The position numbers and the translations under genes are program-made. A stretch of 64,000 bases of DNA from Zizania palustris (Eukaryota; Streptophyta; Magnoliopsida; Poales; Poaceae). Location: the NCBI GenBank assembly GCA_019279435.1, contig JAAALK010000286.1, forward strand, positions 32,735,712 through 32,799,711. The letters are read 5' to 3'. Under the pieces are notes generated by a model, which did not search any database, had not been told where the DNA came from, and was given only the letters and a program-made list of their open reading frames with translations. Each line of letters starts with the position of its first letter. Within the stretch, counting starts at the first letter, position 1. This document shows positions 17,732-30,562 of this stretch, piece by piece.

Positions 17732-20190
17732 ATGGATAGAGGCAGTAAAATTCCTCTGTTCGATGGGACAGATTTTGCATACTGGAAGGTGCGCATGGAG
17801 GCTTACTTGTTAAGCCAAGGAAATGCTATTTGGGAGATTGTGGACTCACAATACTCCATCCCTGAGACTCGCACCTCTCAGACTGAGAAGGATCAGTATA
17901 ATGCCAATTCCAAGGCAAGAAATATACTGTTCATCGGTTTGAGTAGAAGTGAGTTCGATAGGGTGCAGCACCTTAGGACTGCTAGGGAGATTTGGACAAC
18001 GCTCACTGTCTTTCATGAGGGCTCTACTCAGATTAAGGCCAGGCGCCAAAGCACCTACAATCAACAGTATCAGCTGTTTGTGCAGGCACCTGGTGAATCT
18101 ATAGATGCCATGTTTTCTCGCTTTGACGCGATAGTGAGTAACTTGCGATCCAACGGGACACTTGCTTACAGTGATCACGATAGGGCTATCAAGCTTCTCT
18201 ATGCTCTTGACCGTAGCATATGGGAAGTAAAGATATCCAGCATTGAGGAGTCCACAGGTTATGACACATTGACCTGTGACGAACTCTTTAGCAAGTTGAA
18301 GTCCACAGAGATTGCCAAGGCATCTCTTGCTGTGCACAGAAGCTCTTTGCCACAGCCATTGGCATTGGTTTCTAGCACTAGCCGTGGCACCACTGCAGAA
18401 CCAAGCACATCTGGTACTTGTGTTTTTGCAGATGGTTTTGCTTTGTCTTCCCTGGTCTCCGTCACAAAGGAGCAGGTGGACACTCTAGCTGATGATGAGC
18501 TTGCTCTCATTGCCCGGAGGTTCACCCGCTTTCATCATGAGAGACGGGATCAGAGGAGAAGTGGTTTTAGTGGTTGTTTTGAATGTGGTGACACTTCTCA
18601 CATCAAGGCTAATTGCCCTAAGCTCAAAAAGAGAGATGAGAGTGAGCGCCCCAAATACCACAAGAAGGAGAGGAAACCCTTTGTGAAGGGCAAGCGCGGC
18701 AAGATGGCTAAGAAAGTAGCCAAGGCCGCTTCCAGAGCTTTTGTTGCTGCTTTCAGCGACATCGACACGTCCTCAACTGAGGAGTCGAGCTCTGAGGAGG
18801 AGTCCCCAAGGAAGGAGGACAAGAAGGACAAGAAGGGACGTGACTTCACCGGCCTCTGCTTCATGGCCGACAGCGATCACAGCGGCGATGAGCTTGACTC
18901 ATCTGAGGTAAACCTATCATCTGACCAGCTACTAATTAAATTAGATGAGCTGAACGAAGTAGTACTTGGTCAGGATAGATTACTTGTGCAAGCCGCTAGA
19001 GAAAGAAAAGACCTTAGACTTAGGCTAGAAAATGTTTCTACTGAATATGCCATGCTTAAGTCTAAGATTAATGATGCTGAATGTGAATCTTGCTCTGTTG
19101 TCATGGGTGAGCTTGCTCAGTTGCGTTCTGTACATGCTCAAATTCTTTCTGAGCTTGAGACTGCACAGAAGCAGCTTTTGGAGGTGGATTCTAGACCTCA
19201 TGATGTTATTGATTGCATGAACTGCTCTTTATTACGCGATAGCATTAATTTACGTGATAAGCATGTTCATGATTTAGAGGCTAGATTGGAAAGGGCCGGT
19301 AGTTCTAAGGATGTGCAACCTGTTTGTGACACTTGCATTACCCTTAAGGACCAGCTAGGCACTGTTAGAGAGCGAGCTGAGAACCTCATGTCAGAAAATG
19401 AATACCTTCTTTCCGTGGTAAACAAATGCACTGAGGGAAAGGGTAGGATGGATTTGCTCTTGGCCAAGACCAAGTTGTGTGCTGACAGAGCAGGGGTAGC
19501 TCTAGGTTTGGGTTTTGAGAGGATACCTTCAGATAGTAAAACCAAAACTGTTTTACCTCTCCCACCACCCTAGAGAAAGAGAGAGCTCTGTTGGACACCC
19601 CATCAGCCAAAAAGCCTACCCATCCACCAAAGAAAACCACTCCTCCTGCCAAGAAAAATCCTCCCAAGAAAACCACACAGAAGAAACCCAAGGAGCCTGT
19701 GAGAGTTGCTCCTGTGACCCATGAGAGTGCCCCCAGGAGAGTGTTTCATTGTTCCTATTGTCAGCGGGCGGGTCATTTGGTTGGGTTCTGTTTTCGTCGC
19801 ATCAAGGATGAGCGGCGCTCTCAGGCGATGAGTTACCAGGACATGCATTACCCATCTCTAGGTATGCATGAGTCTGAGATGTACTATTGTCCTGCTTTTG
19901 AGGCTCCTCGTGCTTCTCAGAGAGGTTTTGCTCCTCGAGGTCTTCACCATGTTCCATACGGTGGTAGACCTCGGGCTAGCAGATTTGTACCTCATCAGAG
20001 TAGGAGACCTCGACATGTTGTTCGTTCACAGCATGTAGGTAGACCTCGCACTTTGCATCATTTTGATTATTATGTGCGTAGACTGTCTGCTTTTACTGTG
20101 CCTACTGCTCGTGTCACTCAGTGCTGGATGCCTCGTCATTATTTCACTCACCCCAGCACTGAGCGATCGAGACATTCTTATCGTGTGTAG
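17732..20190 (+). pseudogene. Copia B gag with a one-base frameshift
   Basis: Gag runs from ATG 17732. The copia Gag core (FAYWKVRMEAYL, AREIWTTL, VQAPGES, LYALDRSIWE) is followed by a first knuckle CFECGDTSHIKANC (near 18580), acidic/Lys-rich and helical segments, a Pro/Lys-rich stretch, and a second knuckle CSYCQRAGHLVGFC (near 19755). Compared with the intact gag of D, one base is missing near 19550 (GTTTTACC against GTTTTCACC), ending the first frame at 19573. The rest is read in another frame to a TAG at 20188-20190. That TAG is in frame with pol. Confidence 0.92.
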
Positions 20191-20205
20191 GCGACAGGTC
20201 GAGGC

Positions 20206-23200
20206 TTGGAGGGCACATGGATCATGGACTCCGGTTGTTCGCGCCACATGACCGGAGATGCAGCATGGTTCTCCAGCCTCACCACAACCAAGCAAAGGGA
20301 ACATATCACCTTCGGAAACAATCGAAGGAGTAGAGTGAAAGGTAAAGGTGTGGTAAGAATTAATTCGAACTTCACTCTCAAAGATGTTGCTTTGGTTGAA
20401 AACTTGGGATACAATTTGCTGTCTGTATCTCAGTTGCTTGATGAGGGCTTCGAAGTGCGATTTCATCGCGATACTTCGCAAGTGCTCAATTCTGATGGCG
20501 TTGTGGTGTGTAAGATCTTTAGGGTTGGGAGAGTCTTTGGAGCTGATTTTTCAGAGTCATCTGGTTCTTCTCATTGTCTTGTTGCTCATTCGACTTCTGA
20601 GCTTTGGAAGTGGCATAGGAGACTAGGGCATATGAGCTTTGATTTGCTCGCTCGTCTGAGCACCCTAGGTCTGATCCGAGGATTGCCCAAGCTCAAGTTT
20701 GAGAAGAATTTAGTTTGCGCTCCGTGTCGACATGGAGAAATGATTGCCGCTTCGCATTCGCCAGTCACCACAGTGATGACTGAACAGCCCGGAGAACTTC
20801 TCCACATGGACACTGTAGGTCCTTCTCGGGTTAGTTCTTTAGGCGGCAAGTGGTATGTTTTAGTTATTGTCGACGATTTCTCTCGCTACTCTTGGGTACA
20901 TTAAAATTCATTCGAAGCGATAATGGCACTGAGTTCAAAAACAGTCTCTTTGTTGACTTTTGCATGGAGCATGGCATAGAACATCAATTCTCTGCTCCGC
21001 GGTTCCTCAACAGAATGGTGTTGTTGAGAGGAAGAACCGCACTTTGGTTGAGATGGCTAGGACGATGCTTGATGAGCATAGGACTCTTAGAAAATTCTGG
21101 GCTGAGGCCATGAACACTGCTTGTTACATCTCAAACCGAATATTCTTGCGCTCAATTTTAAATTTGACATCTTATGAGCTGCGTTTTGGGAGACAGCCCA
21201 AGGTTACTCATCTTCGAGTTTTTGGCTGTCGCTGCTTTATCCTAAAGCGTGGTAACTTGGATAAATTTGAGTCGCGATCTTCTGACGGGATCTTTTTGGG
21301 TTATTCTACTCATGGTCATTCTTATCGTGTTTATAATTTGGAGACTAACACTGTCATCGAGTCATGTGATGTGACTTTTGATGAATCAACCCCCTTTGTT
21401 AGTTCTGCTTTTGAACAGGCAAATGAACACGACATGGAACAGACCTTATTCGAAGACGAAGATCCCGGAGAATTCGAGGATGAACCCCTTCTACTCTCGA
21501 CATCGACCCCCGAAGCTGACCCCGCTTCAACTACTTCGGCACGAGGTCCCGAAGCAACTACCTCAACATCGGTCATCTTGGACCACTCCAACGCACAAGT
21601 TGAGGGGGAGACTGCATCCCGCCGCGAGGCTCCACACCATGTTCAAAGGATGCACCCTCCCGAGCAGATCATTGGTGAGCTTGATCAAAGGGTAACACGT
21701 TCTCACGCTCATTTCACTAATTCTGCTTTTGTTGCTTCTTTCGAGCCTTTAGATGTTAGTCATGCACTTTCTGATTCTAGTTGGATCAATGCCATGCATG
21801 AAGAGCTTGGAAATTTTGAGAGAAACCAAGTCTGGACTTTAGTTGATCCTCCACCAAATGTACATTTCATTGGAACAAAATGGATTTTCAAAAACAAACA
21901 AGGGGAGGATGGGATTATAGTTAGAAACAAGGCTAGACTTGTAGCTCAGGGCTTTTCTCAACTAGAAGGGATTGATTTTACTGAAACTTTTGCACCTGTT
22001 GCTCGCCTTGAGGCCATTAGGATTTTGCTTGCCTTTGCGACATCCCGGGGATTCAAACTCTATCAAATGGATGTCAAAAGTGCTTTTCTTAATGGCTTCA
22101 TAGGTGAAGATGTTTATGTAAAACAACCCCCTGGTTTTGAAAACCCCAAGTACCCACATAAAGTCCTTAAACTTCATAAGGCTCTTTATGGACTCAAGCA
22201 GGCCCCTCGGGCGTGGTATGATAGACTTAAGTCTTTTCTGCTTGAGCGAGGGTATTTGATGAGCTCTGTTGATAAAACACTGTTTACTCTCAAGCATGGC
22301 AAAGATTTCCTCCTAGTGCAGATTTATGTGGATGATATCATCTTTGGTGGCTCTTCTCATGCTTTGGTTGCCGAGTTTGCAGATACCATGAGCAGGGAGT
22401 TTGAAATGTCCATGATGGGTGAACTCACCTTTTTCCTTGGTTTGCAAATCAAGCAAAGCAAACAAGGTACTTTTGTACACCAGACAAAGTACACCAAGGA
22501 CCTGCTCAAGAAGTTCGACATGTCCGATGCGAAGCCCCTCGCCACTCCGATGGCTACATCCGTAGCATTGGACCCTGACGAAGATGGAGAAGCCGTAGAT
22601 CAGAAGGAGTTCCGAAGCATGATCGGCTCCCTCCTCTACTTGACTGCTACGAGGCCGGACCTACACTTCGCAGTGTGTCTGTGCGCTCGTTTTCAGGCTT
22701 CACCACGAGCTTCGCACCGTCAAGCGGTTAAGCGCATCTTAAGGTATCTCAAACACACCCTAGAATTTGGCATATGGTATTCAGCGTCTTCATCTTTATG
22801 TCTTCGAGGTTATTCCGATGCGGACTTTGCTGGGTGTAGAATTGATAGGAAGAGTACCTCTGGTACTTGTCACTTTCTGGGTACTTCTCTGGTTTGCTGG
22901 TCTTCTCGCAAACAGTCTAGTGTTGCACAATCAACGGCTGAGGCCGAATATGTTGCTGCAGCTAGCTGTTGCTCTCAGATTTTGTGGATGGTTTCCACTT
23001 TGCGGGATTTCGGGTTAGATTATAATAGTGTTCCACTTTTCTGTGATAACACTAGCGCTATTTGTATTGCAAACAACCCGGTTCAGCATTCCAGAACCAA
23101 ACACATTGATGTGCGGTATCATTTTCTCAGAGATCACAATGAGAAGGGTGATATTGAACTTCAATATGTTGATACCCAACACCAGCTTGCCGATATTTTT

Positions 23201-23278
23201 ACAAAACCCCTCGATGCTTCTCGATTTGCTTACTTGCGTGGGGAACTTGGCATTTGTCACCCTTACGGCATTTTGTGA
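20206..23278 (+). pseudogene. Copia B pol: protease, integrase, RT, RNase H (frame broken)
   Basis: Domains in order: protease (WIMDSGCSRHMTG), pre-integrase zinc region (HRRLGHMSFD, CAPCRHGE), integrase core (LLHMDTVGP, IRSDNGTEF, QQNGVVERKNRT), RT (KWIFKNK, RLVAQGFSQ, LYGLKQAPRAWY, active site IYVDDIIF) and RNase H (YSDADFAGCRIDRKSTSG, STAEAEYVA, HQLADIFTKPLD). Compared with D, 79 bp are missing at about 20897 between two GGT copies and one G is missing at about 21002. Both hit integrase and shift the frame. RT and RNase H are otherwise open to TGA at 23276-23278. Confidence 0.94.
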
Positions 23279-24448
23279 GGGGGAGCTGTTTTAGATGGAT
23301 GTGCCTTTGTCTAAATTGTGTTGAAATTGCATTTACATATTTTGCACTTATATGCCTGCTTATAATTCATGAAATCATGTCAGCTCAGATCTTGTTAATT
23401 CATCTGGAATATTCATGTGCATGATGTTTTATTTTCAAAATCAAATCGTGCTCACTGCTTAGTCTTGAATCTAGCATGTTTAGGCAGGACTGTTTTTAGC
23501 TATCTTTTATCTGCTTGATAGCAAGACACTGTTCATTGGATGCTAAAAATTGCAACTTGAAAAATTGTTCTCAATTTTCATGGATCTTCATAAAATACCA
23601 AACAATTGGTACACTTGGTTAAAATCAAAAATTCCATGATTTGCATGCTTTAAGTGAAAAAGATCCAGGTGGGTTTGTTTGTCGCACTACCCTATTCTAG
23701 ACTGCTTACCATTGCACATTGGTCTGAACTGGAATAGTGTAGTGTATGCCAAAATCTATGCCTTAAGCTTCTTATGGCTCTCATGCCTAGGCTTGGCCGG
23801 ATTGGAAAGTATAAGGTTGACAAACAAATAACCCCTGGCACTAAGAAAAGAACAACAAAATTCATTAATTATCAAGTTTGCTTTTCAAGCTCCATTTGAA
23901 CTGGACTTGTCTGTCTAGAGTAGAAATTGACTAGCTTTGCGCAGTTCTCGCTCTTCCTTGTCTAGCTTTTTGACTAAGTGGTGATGCTTTTATTTCAAAA
24001 ATGATCAAATCACATGCTTCATCATGCTTTTAGAGAATATTAATTTGAGCTGAGCCCATGATCATTGGTGTTACTGTTGGCATATTTTTGCTTCATATGT
24101 CTTTGCCATTTTGCTCAATTCGAAGCTTTGCATCTTTTACATGCTCCTTGATGCTTGCATTGCCAAAGGGGGAGAAATTCCTCATTCACAGCCGCAAGGG
24201 GTATAATTTCCAAAGGGGGAGACAATTTGACATAAAGGCGGAGAAGGTTCTTTATTGCCAAAAAGGGAAAATTTAACTCAGGGGGAGTTTTTATTGCCAA
24301 AGGGGGCTTTTCAATCTTGTGAGAAAGGGGGAGAAAATTCTTTTATCAAGTGACATGATTTGGCTCTTTTCTGAGTTTTTATGGTCACTTGTGTGCTGAA
24401 TTTTTTTTTATTTTCTTGAACTTCGATTTGGTTGTCAATGCACTCATC
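23279..24448 (+). other. Copia B non-coding region between pol and 3' LTR
   Basis: About 1.17 kb without an envelope-like frame. From 24165 to 24335 it holds several AAAGGGGGAGA-like motifs, and others resembling AAAGGGGG, before the true polypurine tract. Multiple such tracts are a known Sirevirus feature. The same region exists in D (56550-57722). Confidence 0.85.
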
Positions 24449-24459
24449 AAGGGGGAGAT
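24449..24459 (+). other. Polypurine tract of copia B
   Basis: AAGGGGGAGAT directly before the 3' LTR; it primes plus-strand DNA synthesis. Confidence 0.92.
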
Positions 24460-26504
24460 TGAGAAACCAAGAGTTGGTTTTGGTGTTTTGTGATGAGTGA
24501 TTGACAGGCTTTTTACCCTCTGTTCGAAGGGTACCTCCGAAGGGGCTTCGGAGGTGGTACCTCCGAAGGGGGTTCGGAGGTTGGACCTCTGAAGGGTATT
24601 CGGAGGTGGTTTTACCGAAGGGTGTTCGGTGTTTGCTTACTGCAGCTGTTGCAGCGGAGTGTGCTTGTCGGAGGGGTCCGACAGTACACGATGACTGGGT
24701 TCGTACCGAAGGCTTCGGTACTTTGGGCGGTACACCGGAGTGTGTGCTGGAGGTTGCTAACCCGGAGAGGTCTCCGGAGTACTGGATACACTTGTCTGTT
24801 TATCTGTGGTGCGCAGGGACTTCGGAGGCGACGGACAAGGTTCGCAGCAGGTGAACCTGGGTCAAGCGGGAGGCTTGATGCCAGGGGAGCGGGGAGCTCC
24901 GTCACGGTGGCTGCGAAGGTGGTCCGGGTCGGTCCTTGGGTCGAGACGTGCCAGGTGAAGGCAGAAAGTGCGGAGCGTGGCTCCGGCTGAAGGTACTCCG
25001 AGACAAGTCCTCGGAGGTGAGGCACTTCGAAGGTACTCCGAATGGAGTGACTTCGGAGTTGGTGGAACAAGTCCTCTGCGGAGGCAAGGAGTTCGAAGTG
25101 TGCTCCGGAGGGAGACATTCGAAGGTTGCCCGACGAAGGTCTCAGAAGTCGAGGCGCATCGAAGGCATGGTCCGGGTGAGGCTCGTCGAGGAGTGTGCTT
25201 GGGGAGAGGCACTGCGACGAAGGGCTCATGGAATGCTTCATGCGGAGGCCTTGGACGAAGGAGGGACTTCGAAGGGTGGTACTCCGAAGGTGGGGCTTCG
25301 GAGGGTGGAAGGCTTCGGAGCGAGGCTAGCTCCGGAGGAAGATTGACTTGAGGTGCTTCGGCCTGCATGGCTTCGGTACACGGACGGACGGAGTTCGAGC
25401 TGGGAGTAGCTGCGAAGCCGTGATGGTCCACTCCGGAGGTGTTGGTGCGAAGGCCCAAGGGCTTTGACGGCTTCGGCTCAAAACCGTCAGTGTATCGGAG
25501 ACTGACTTCGGTGGAGCGAAGGCCATCTGGCTTCAGGCTTCTCACCGAAGCTACCGCACCCTCGCGTGCGAAGGGAGGATTCCAGAAGGTCAAAGACTGC
25601 AAAGGCTGACACTGTCTGTTCTGTAAAAGGCTGACACTGTCCCCTCTGCAAAGCTGACAGAGAAGCCTCCAAAATAAAGGTGGACTACCTTTTGTACCCC
25701 TTAGTTCTGTAGAGTCAAAATCAATGTAAACCCTAGGGGTAGTGTAGTCATTTCCTTTGGGTGAACTGTGGGCTATAAATATGGGGGCTCAGTAGGTAAC
25801 ATTTAACACTTTGAGCATTTACTGTTGAGCTCCTGTAGCCACACACTTCGTTGTATTTCATCCAGAGAGTTCATTTTCTGTATTCCTTGTTCAAGCGGCG
25901 AAGCCCTGCTTCTTGTGCTTTTTGCTTGAGCTCGCTTTACATACCTCGCTAGTTATAGTGCACCGAAGCCTGTCTAGGCGAAGGTTGCTTTCGTGCGACG
26001 TGTGTTTTTCAGTGTGCTGTCGCTCTGTGTAACTTGAGGCCAGACCTCACAGCTTACTAGCGAAGCCCTGATCGAGGCCCGTTTTGCTTCTTGTGTCGAA
26101 GCCCTTAGCATAGTCTGTTTGTGTGCGTGTAGACCTTCGTGTACGAAGCCCAGCACCAGTTGCTGCCGCCAAGTACTTGGTCGAAGTCCTCAGAGGGCTG
26201 TCCACTCTTGCGAAGGGTGAAGTGCGAAGCCTGCTCAAAGAACCCTGTGTGCGGAGCCTGCACTGACTTAGCAGAGTAGATTTTAGAGGGTAGTGAGTGG
26301 AGCGAAGTCTTCTTGGCTTCAAACTTTTTGCTCCTGCGAAGCCTGTGTTCGAAGGTGTCGAAGTACCTCCGAACCAGACCTTCGAAGGTAGTGTTCGAAG
26401 CCTGTTCCGCAGAAGACAGAACTGAAACCGAAGGCTAGTTTTTAGCCCGAAATTTTAAAAGCTCCCATTCACCCCCCCCTCTGGTCGCCGTTTCCGGTCC
26501 AACA
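24460..26504 (+). repeat. 3' LTR of copia B (2045 bp)
   Basis: Near-identical to 15595-17666; most differences I see are C/T or G/A transitions. It has one fewer 26-bp hairpin unit. It is followed by AAACC (26505-26509), the right target duplication. Confidence 0.95.
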
Positions 26505-26509
26505 AAACC

Positions 26510-28522
26510 AGAGCCTAAGAAAATTTGTATGTGATCCCAAGGCCAAGACCTATTTTTGAGAATTTTTACAAATTTTTATCACCCTTGGAAGCAACCCAAA
26601 TATTTTAAATCAATTTCAGTAATTATTTTTATTCGAAAACATATTTAAACAGTAACGACCCCTTTCCTCTTTTCCCCCTCAACAGGCCGGCCCAGCCCAC
26701 TCCCTCCCCGCGCCCCTCACTAACAAACGGGCCCCGCTAGTCAGCGACCCCCTTCCTTCGCGCGCGCCCCCGGAGCACCGGTCCCACCTATCGGCGCCGT
26801 CTACCTCTCTCTCAACACCCACACGCGCCCATTGACCGCCATGGCCCACATGTCGGATCCATCTTCCCTGTGGGATTCGCCCCCAAATCCCCTCGCCAGC
26901 CGAAACCCTAAACACCCGATCCACCACCGTCATGCCCCTATCCCCGAATTGACGCTGGCATTGAATTCCCCGCGATACGCCGACGGTTTCCCCCATCACG
27001 CCAACGCGTCATCGTCCCAATACCATCGGTCGCATGCAAGGAAAGAGCTCGTCGGTGTTAAAGAGCGTTTACTCTCGGCTTCCCCCGATTACGCCCCCTC
27101 TGACCCCGTCGATGCCCCTAATTAAATCCTCGTCCACCACCGCGTTCAACCCTCATGACATTTCGCACTCGAACCGAACCGAACGCCCGTGCTCCGCGTT
27201 TTAACACCACACCGCCGCCCACGCTCCAGCCGCCGCTCGTTGTTGCCGGAGTCCTCCTCCGCTCTCCGTGACTGCACCATCGTGACCACCGATGCCACCC
27301 CGACCTCGGCCACCACTCCTTCGCCGACGAGACCCGCCAGAACCCCGCCGCCGACGAGGACTAGAATGACTTCGCCGCCCTCGCTCGACGCCGACCCCGC
27401 TCCGATGACCCCAAGCCTCGCCGACGGTACCCTCTTGACCTCCATGCTTTACTGGTTCCATTTTAGCCCTTAGGTCCGGCCGCCGTCGCTCGCCGTGGCC
27501 GCTAGACCGTCACCATCGCCGGAGAAGACGACCAGCACGGGTAAAGTACCTGTGCTGTGTCGGATTCAATCACGACCGTGCGATCGTGATCAGATGGTGT
27601 AGATTAGATCACACGTTCGGTTTAATCTAGTCCGTCGGATCACAGCGAAATGGTATGTTTTAATCTGGATCATCCATTAGTATTTAAAACTCGTGTTGAA
27701 TATGAGCCCTCCATCGTGTACCGGTTCGGTGTTTCAATCGTGGTCGTCTGCATCCACTTAACGCCACCGCCTCACCTGCAGCCGCCCGATCACGATCCAA
27801 CAACGATCCGCGATCCGGCGCACGCGCACAGTGTGCGGGTTCACGATGGATTCGGTTCACCGTGGACCGGCGACTGTTTTCAGTTTAAAATAAATTCCAA
27901 AAATTGTTTTAAACTTCAAAAATTCATATCTTGCTCATTTTAACTCCAAATTTAACCATTTCAATTTCAGAAAATTTATATTTTTATTCTCTACATGTTT
28001 ATGCAATAATAATAGTAGGTTTACCTTGGTCATTTTATTTTACTTAATAAAGTATTTAAAAACACTTTAGGGTAAAATCATAATTCTTTTTGGAAAACCT
28101 AGAACTCCATAAAAATTTGTCTTAATAAGTTGAATAATGATTTTAGAATAGTTAATAATTTCAATTCAAGTATTTTAACCCAATCAAACCCTTTACGTTT
28201 ATTGTGTGATTTTGGAATGTTTGATTGAATGTGATGTTTATTATGCGTATCGAGAAGACTACGACGCCGCCGAGGAGCCGGAATATTACCCGGAAGTCCC
28301 TCCATCACCCTTCGCTGAACAAGGCAAGTCACCAAACTTATTTTTGAGCATATTGAACCTAGTTTTCTTAAACTATCACTAAAACACATAGGTATTACAT
28401 GCATTAGTCAAATTGAAGCCTTACATTATATTTATTTAGATCCCTGACCTTGAAGTGCAAACCCAAGCCATGCTATTGAGCCTAAACTCCTTGTCACCAT
28501 ATTATTAGTACTATTAGATAGT
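26510..28522 (+). repeat. Gypsy left LTR, continuation
   Basis: It continues the LTR interrupted at 15594. It aligns with the right LTR (about 40958-42560) as far as about 28113, including the C-rich coding-like stretch near 26830-27470 and the AT-rich tail. From 28114 to 28522 there is no match in the right LTR, which seems to carry a deletion there. Bases 28518-28522 (ATAGT) are the left target duplication of A2. Open frames here are not genes. Confidence 0.85.
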
Positions 28523-30562
28523 TGTAGGACCGAAAGTAGCGACCAAAGGGGGGGTGAATGGGCGCCTTAAAAATTCTTTCGAATCAATGGCCTGCTCCCA
28601 ATACCCAACGCACCTCAAAAGACTAAGCAGCAAAGTATGAACAGATTGCCTAAGTCTAAAGATATCTAGCCTAGAAGCAACAAATGACAAAAACAGAGAA
28701 ACACCAAAGCAGTGCCACTAGGTAGATAAACAAAGATATTCAAGACATGGCAGGATAAACTTCTCAATGGATGATCTAAGTATAAATAAAGTGAGATGAG
28801 AAGTTACTGTTCAAATCTGTCTCCTGTTCGAAACTTGTTGAAGCCTGCTTCGCTGGTCAAAGCCTGCTTCGCTGATTGAGGCCTGCTTCGGAGGTTAGTG
28901 GTGGAGTCTGCCAAAGGCTATTGTGAAAGTGTCGAAGGTTTGTTGTCTATCCTAGTTCGAGTGCGAGTGAGAGCGAGGTATGCTTCGAAGCTAAGTATGA
29001 CAGTGTCGAAGCTTGCATCGAACAGTGTACTTCGAAGGCTAAACTTCGAACAGAAAGCTTCGAACAAGCTCACAGAACAACAACCTTCGAAAGAGTAGCG
29101 AAGCCCGACACACGACAGAGAAACCAAATCGAAGCCTACACTCTACCTTCGGAGCTAGCAAGATCGAAGAAGGATCGCAGAAGTGTTAACCTTCGACACA
29201 CACATATCAACTTTGAAACGAAGTTTGTAAGAGTTGTCACACAAGAAATCGAAGGTGACAAACACACTTCGAACGACAAGCTCCGAACAAACACACTGTG
29301 ACCCATAAAATAAGATAGCAGCAGAGAGATCTCAGAGATTACATGTCGAGCGAAGTATATCAGAGAAACAAGCTTCGAAGTCAACCTCGAAGACTTTCGG
29401 AGTATACCTTCGCACAGACGGTCGAAGTATGTCAAACTGACAGACAGCACAAAATGTACTTCGAAGCTAGAGACCCAGTGCACAAAGTGAAATCGAAGTT
29501 CAAGCGAAGCCCTAGAGGATGTCAGATCGAAGCCTGCCTCACGGAGCTGAGGGACTTCGAACAGAGAGAAGGGGTTTGCCAGAAACAGCCAGAAAAGGAA
29601 CTTTAGCCCTGTCAACTCGATCAAAAAGCTATGCAGGAAAAAAGCAAGCCTAGAGTACTAGTGTACTGTTGCTACAGAGAAGTAGTACTACTTACAAACA
29701 GCAAGAACTAGTACTACTCGGTGAAGAACCGAAGCAACAGAGACTCAGTTCTTAGGAATATAAGTTGTTGCGCATCAAAAAAGACCATAAAAACACTGCA
29801 AACCGAATGACAAGAGGAGGGAAGAGAATCTCATAGATTCAAGAAGAACAAATGGAATGCAGGAATTAAATCACAGGGAGCAAGAGCCTGGCGGCGCACA
29901 ACAGGAGAGAGAACGCAGGAGACAAAATGACCCAATAGATTAAAAAGTGAATTCTAGAAGGGGTAGTCTAACCCTAGGGATTGAGGCCCTATTTATAGGC
30001 TGCCAATGACCTAGAATATTCCACTAGCCCCTTAGGGTTTTTACAGACTCTAAAATAAAGGAAATGACTCAACTGCCCTTAGGAATTTTTACAGACTCAA
30101 CTAACTGACTGTGGGCCTAGAGATACAGATGACTTATCCGGAAGCTAAGCTTTCGTAGCGACTACGGCTTCTCTTCTGGACAGTCCGATACAGAATCAAC
30201 GGTTGTCAGTTTTGCGCTGAAACTGACAAAGCCTCCACCGACTTTGCACCAAGTAGCCGGATTGGGCCAGCCTGATTCCGCAGCTCTCTCAGCCGGGCAA
30301 TCACTCACCGCCCGTGTACCTGAGTCAACCCTGGTCAACAGCCCAGTGGGTCTTCTGCTGCTCCTAGCCCATGTACCCAGATTGGGCCAGCCCGACTTCG
30401 TAGCCTCCTCTGCCCGACAGTCGCTTGCTGCCCGTGTACCTGAGTCACACGCGGCCCATGAAACAGCAGATCTTCACTCTTCTCAGTCCTCTTTGACTAT
30501 CGTTGACAATGACTCATCACATCTAGAGCCATGAGGCCCACGCTATTCAGCATGGCTCCTCA
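28523..30562 (-). repeat. 3' LTR of copia A2 (2040 bp)
   Basis: In element orientation TGAGGAGCC (30562) to TCCTACA (28523). The same family as 4916-6906 with clear divergence in the TTCGAA-rich part. Confidence 0.94.

Larger units (their letters stand above)
15595..26504 (+). mobile_element. Copia element B (Sirevirus-like), complete structure
   Basis: This full-length element is inserted in the gypsy left LTR with a 5-bp duplication AAACC (15590-15594 and 26505-26509). Order: LTR 15595-17666, tRNA-Met primer site, gag, pol (PR-INT-RT-RH), a non-coding stretch with several polypurine-like motifs, the polypurine tract, and LTR 24460-26504. The LTRs differ by roughly two dozen substitutions by eye (about 1 percent) plus one 26-bp repeat unit, so it is young. 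Gag and pol carry three frame-breaking deletions, so it is no longer autonomous. Copy D (54559 on) is a close relative. Confidence 0.95.

Noticed and set aside
23279..24459. Envelope-like gene after pol in copia B, as in some Sireviruses
   Set aside because: No long frame exists in B here or in the matching region of D (56550-57722).
26832..27473. Open frames with protein-like starts (MAHMSDPSS...) in the gypsy LTR, also at 41289-41920
   Set aside because: They occur in both LTRs, overlap open frames on the other strand and differ between copies by indels that shift the frame. LTR composition explains them.
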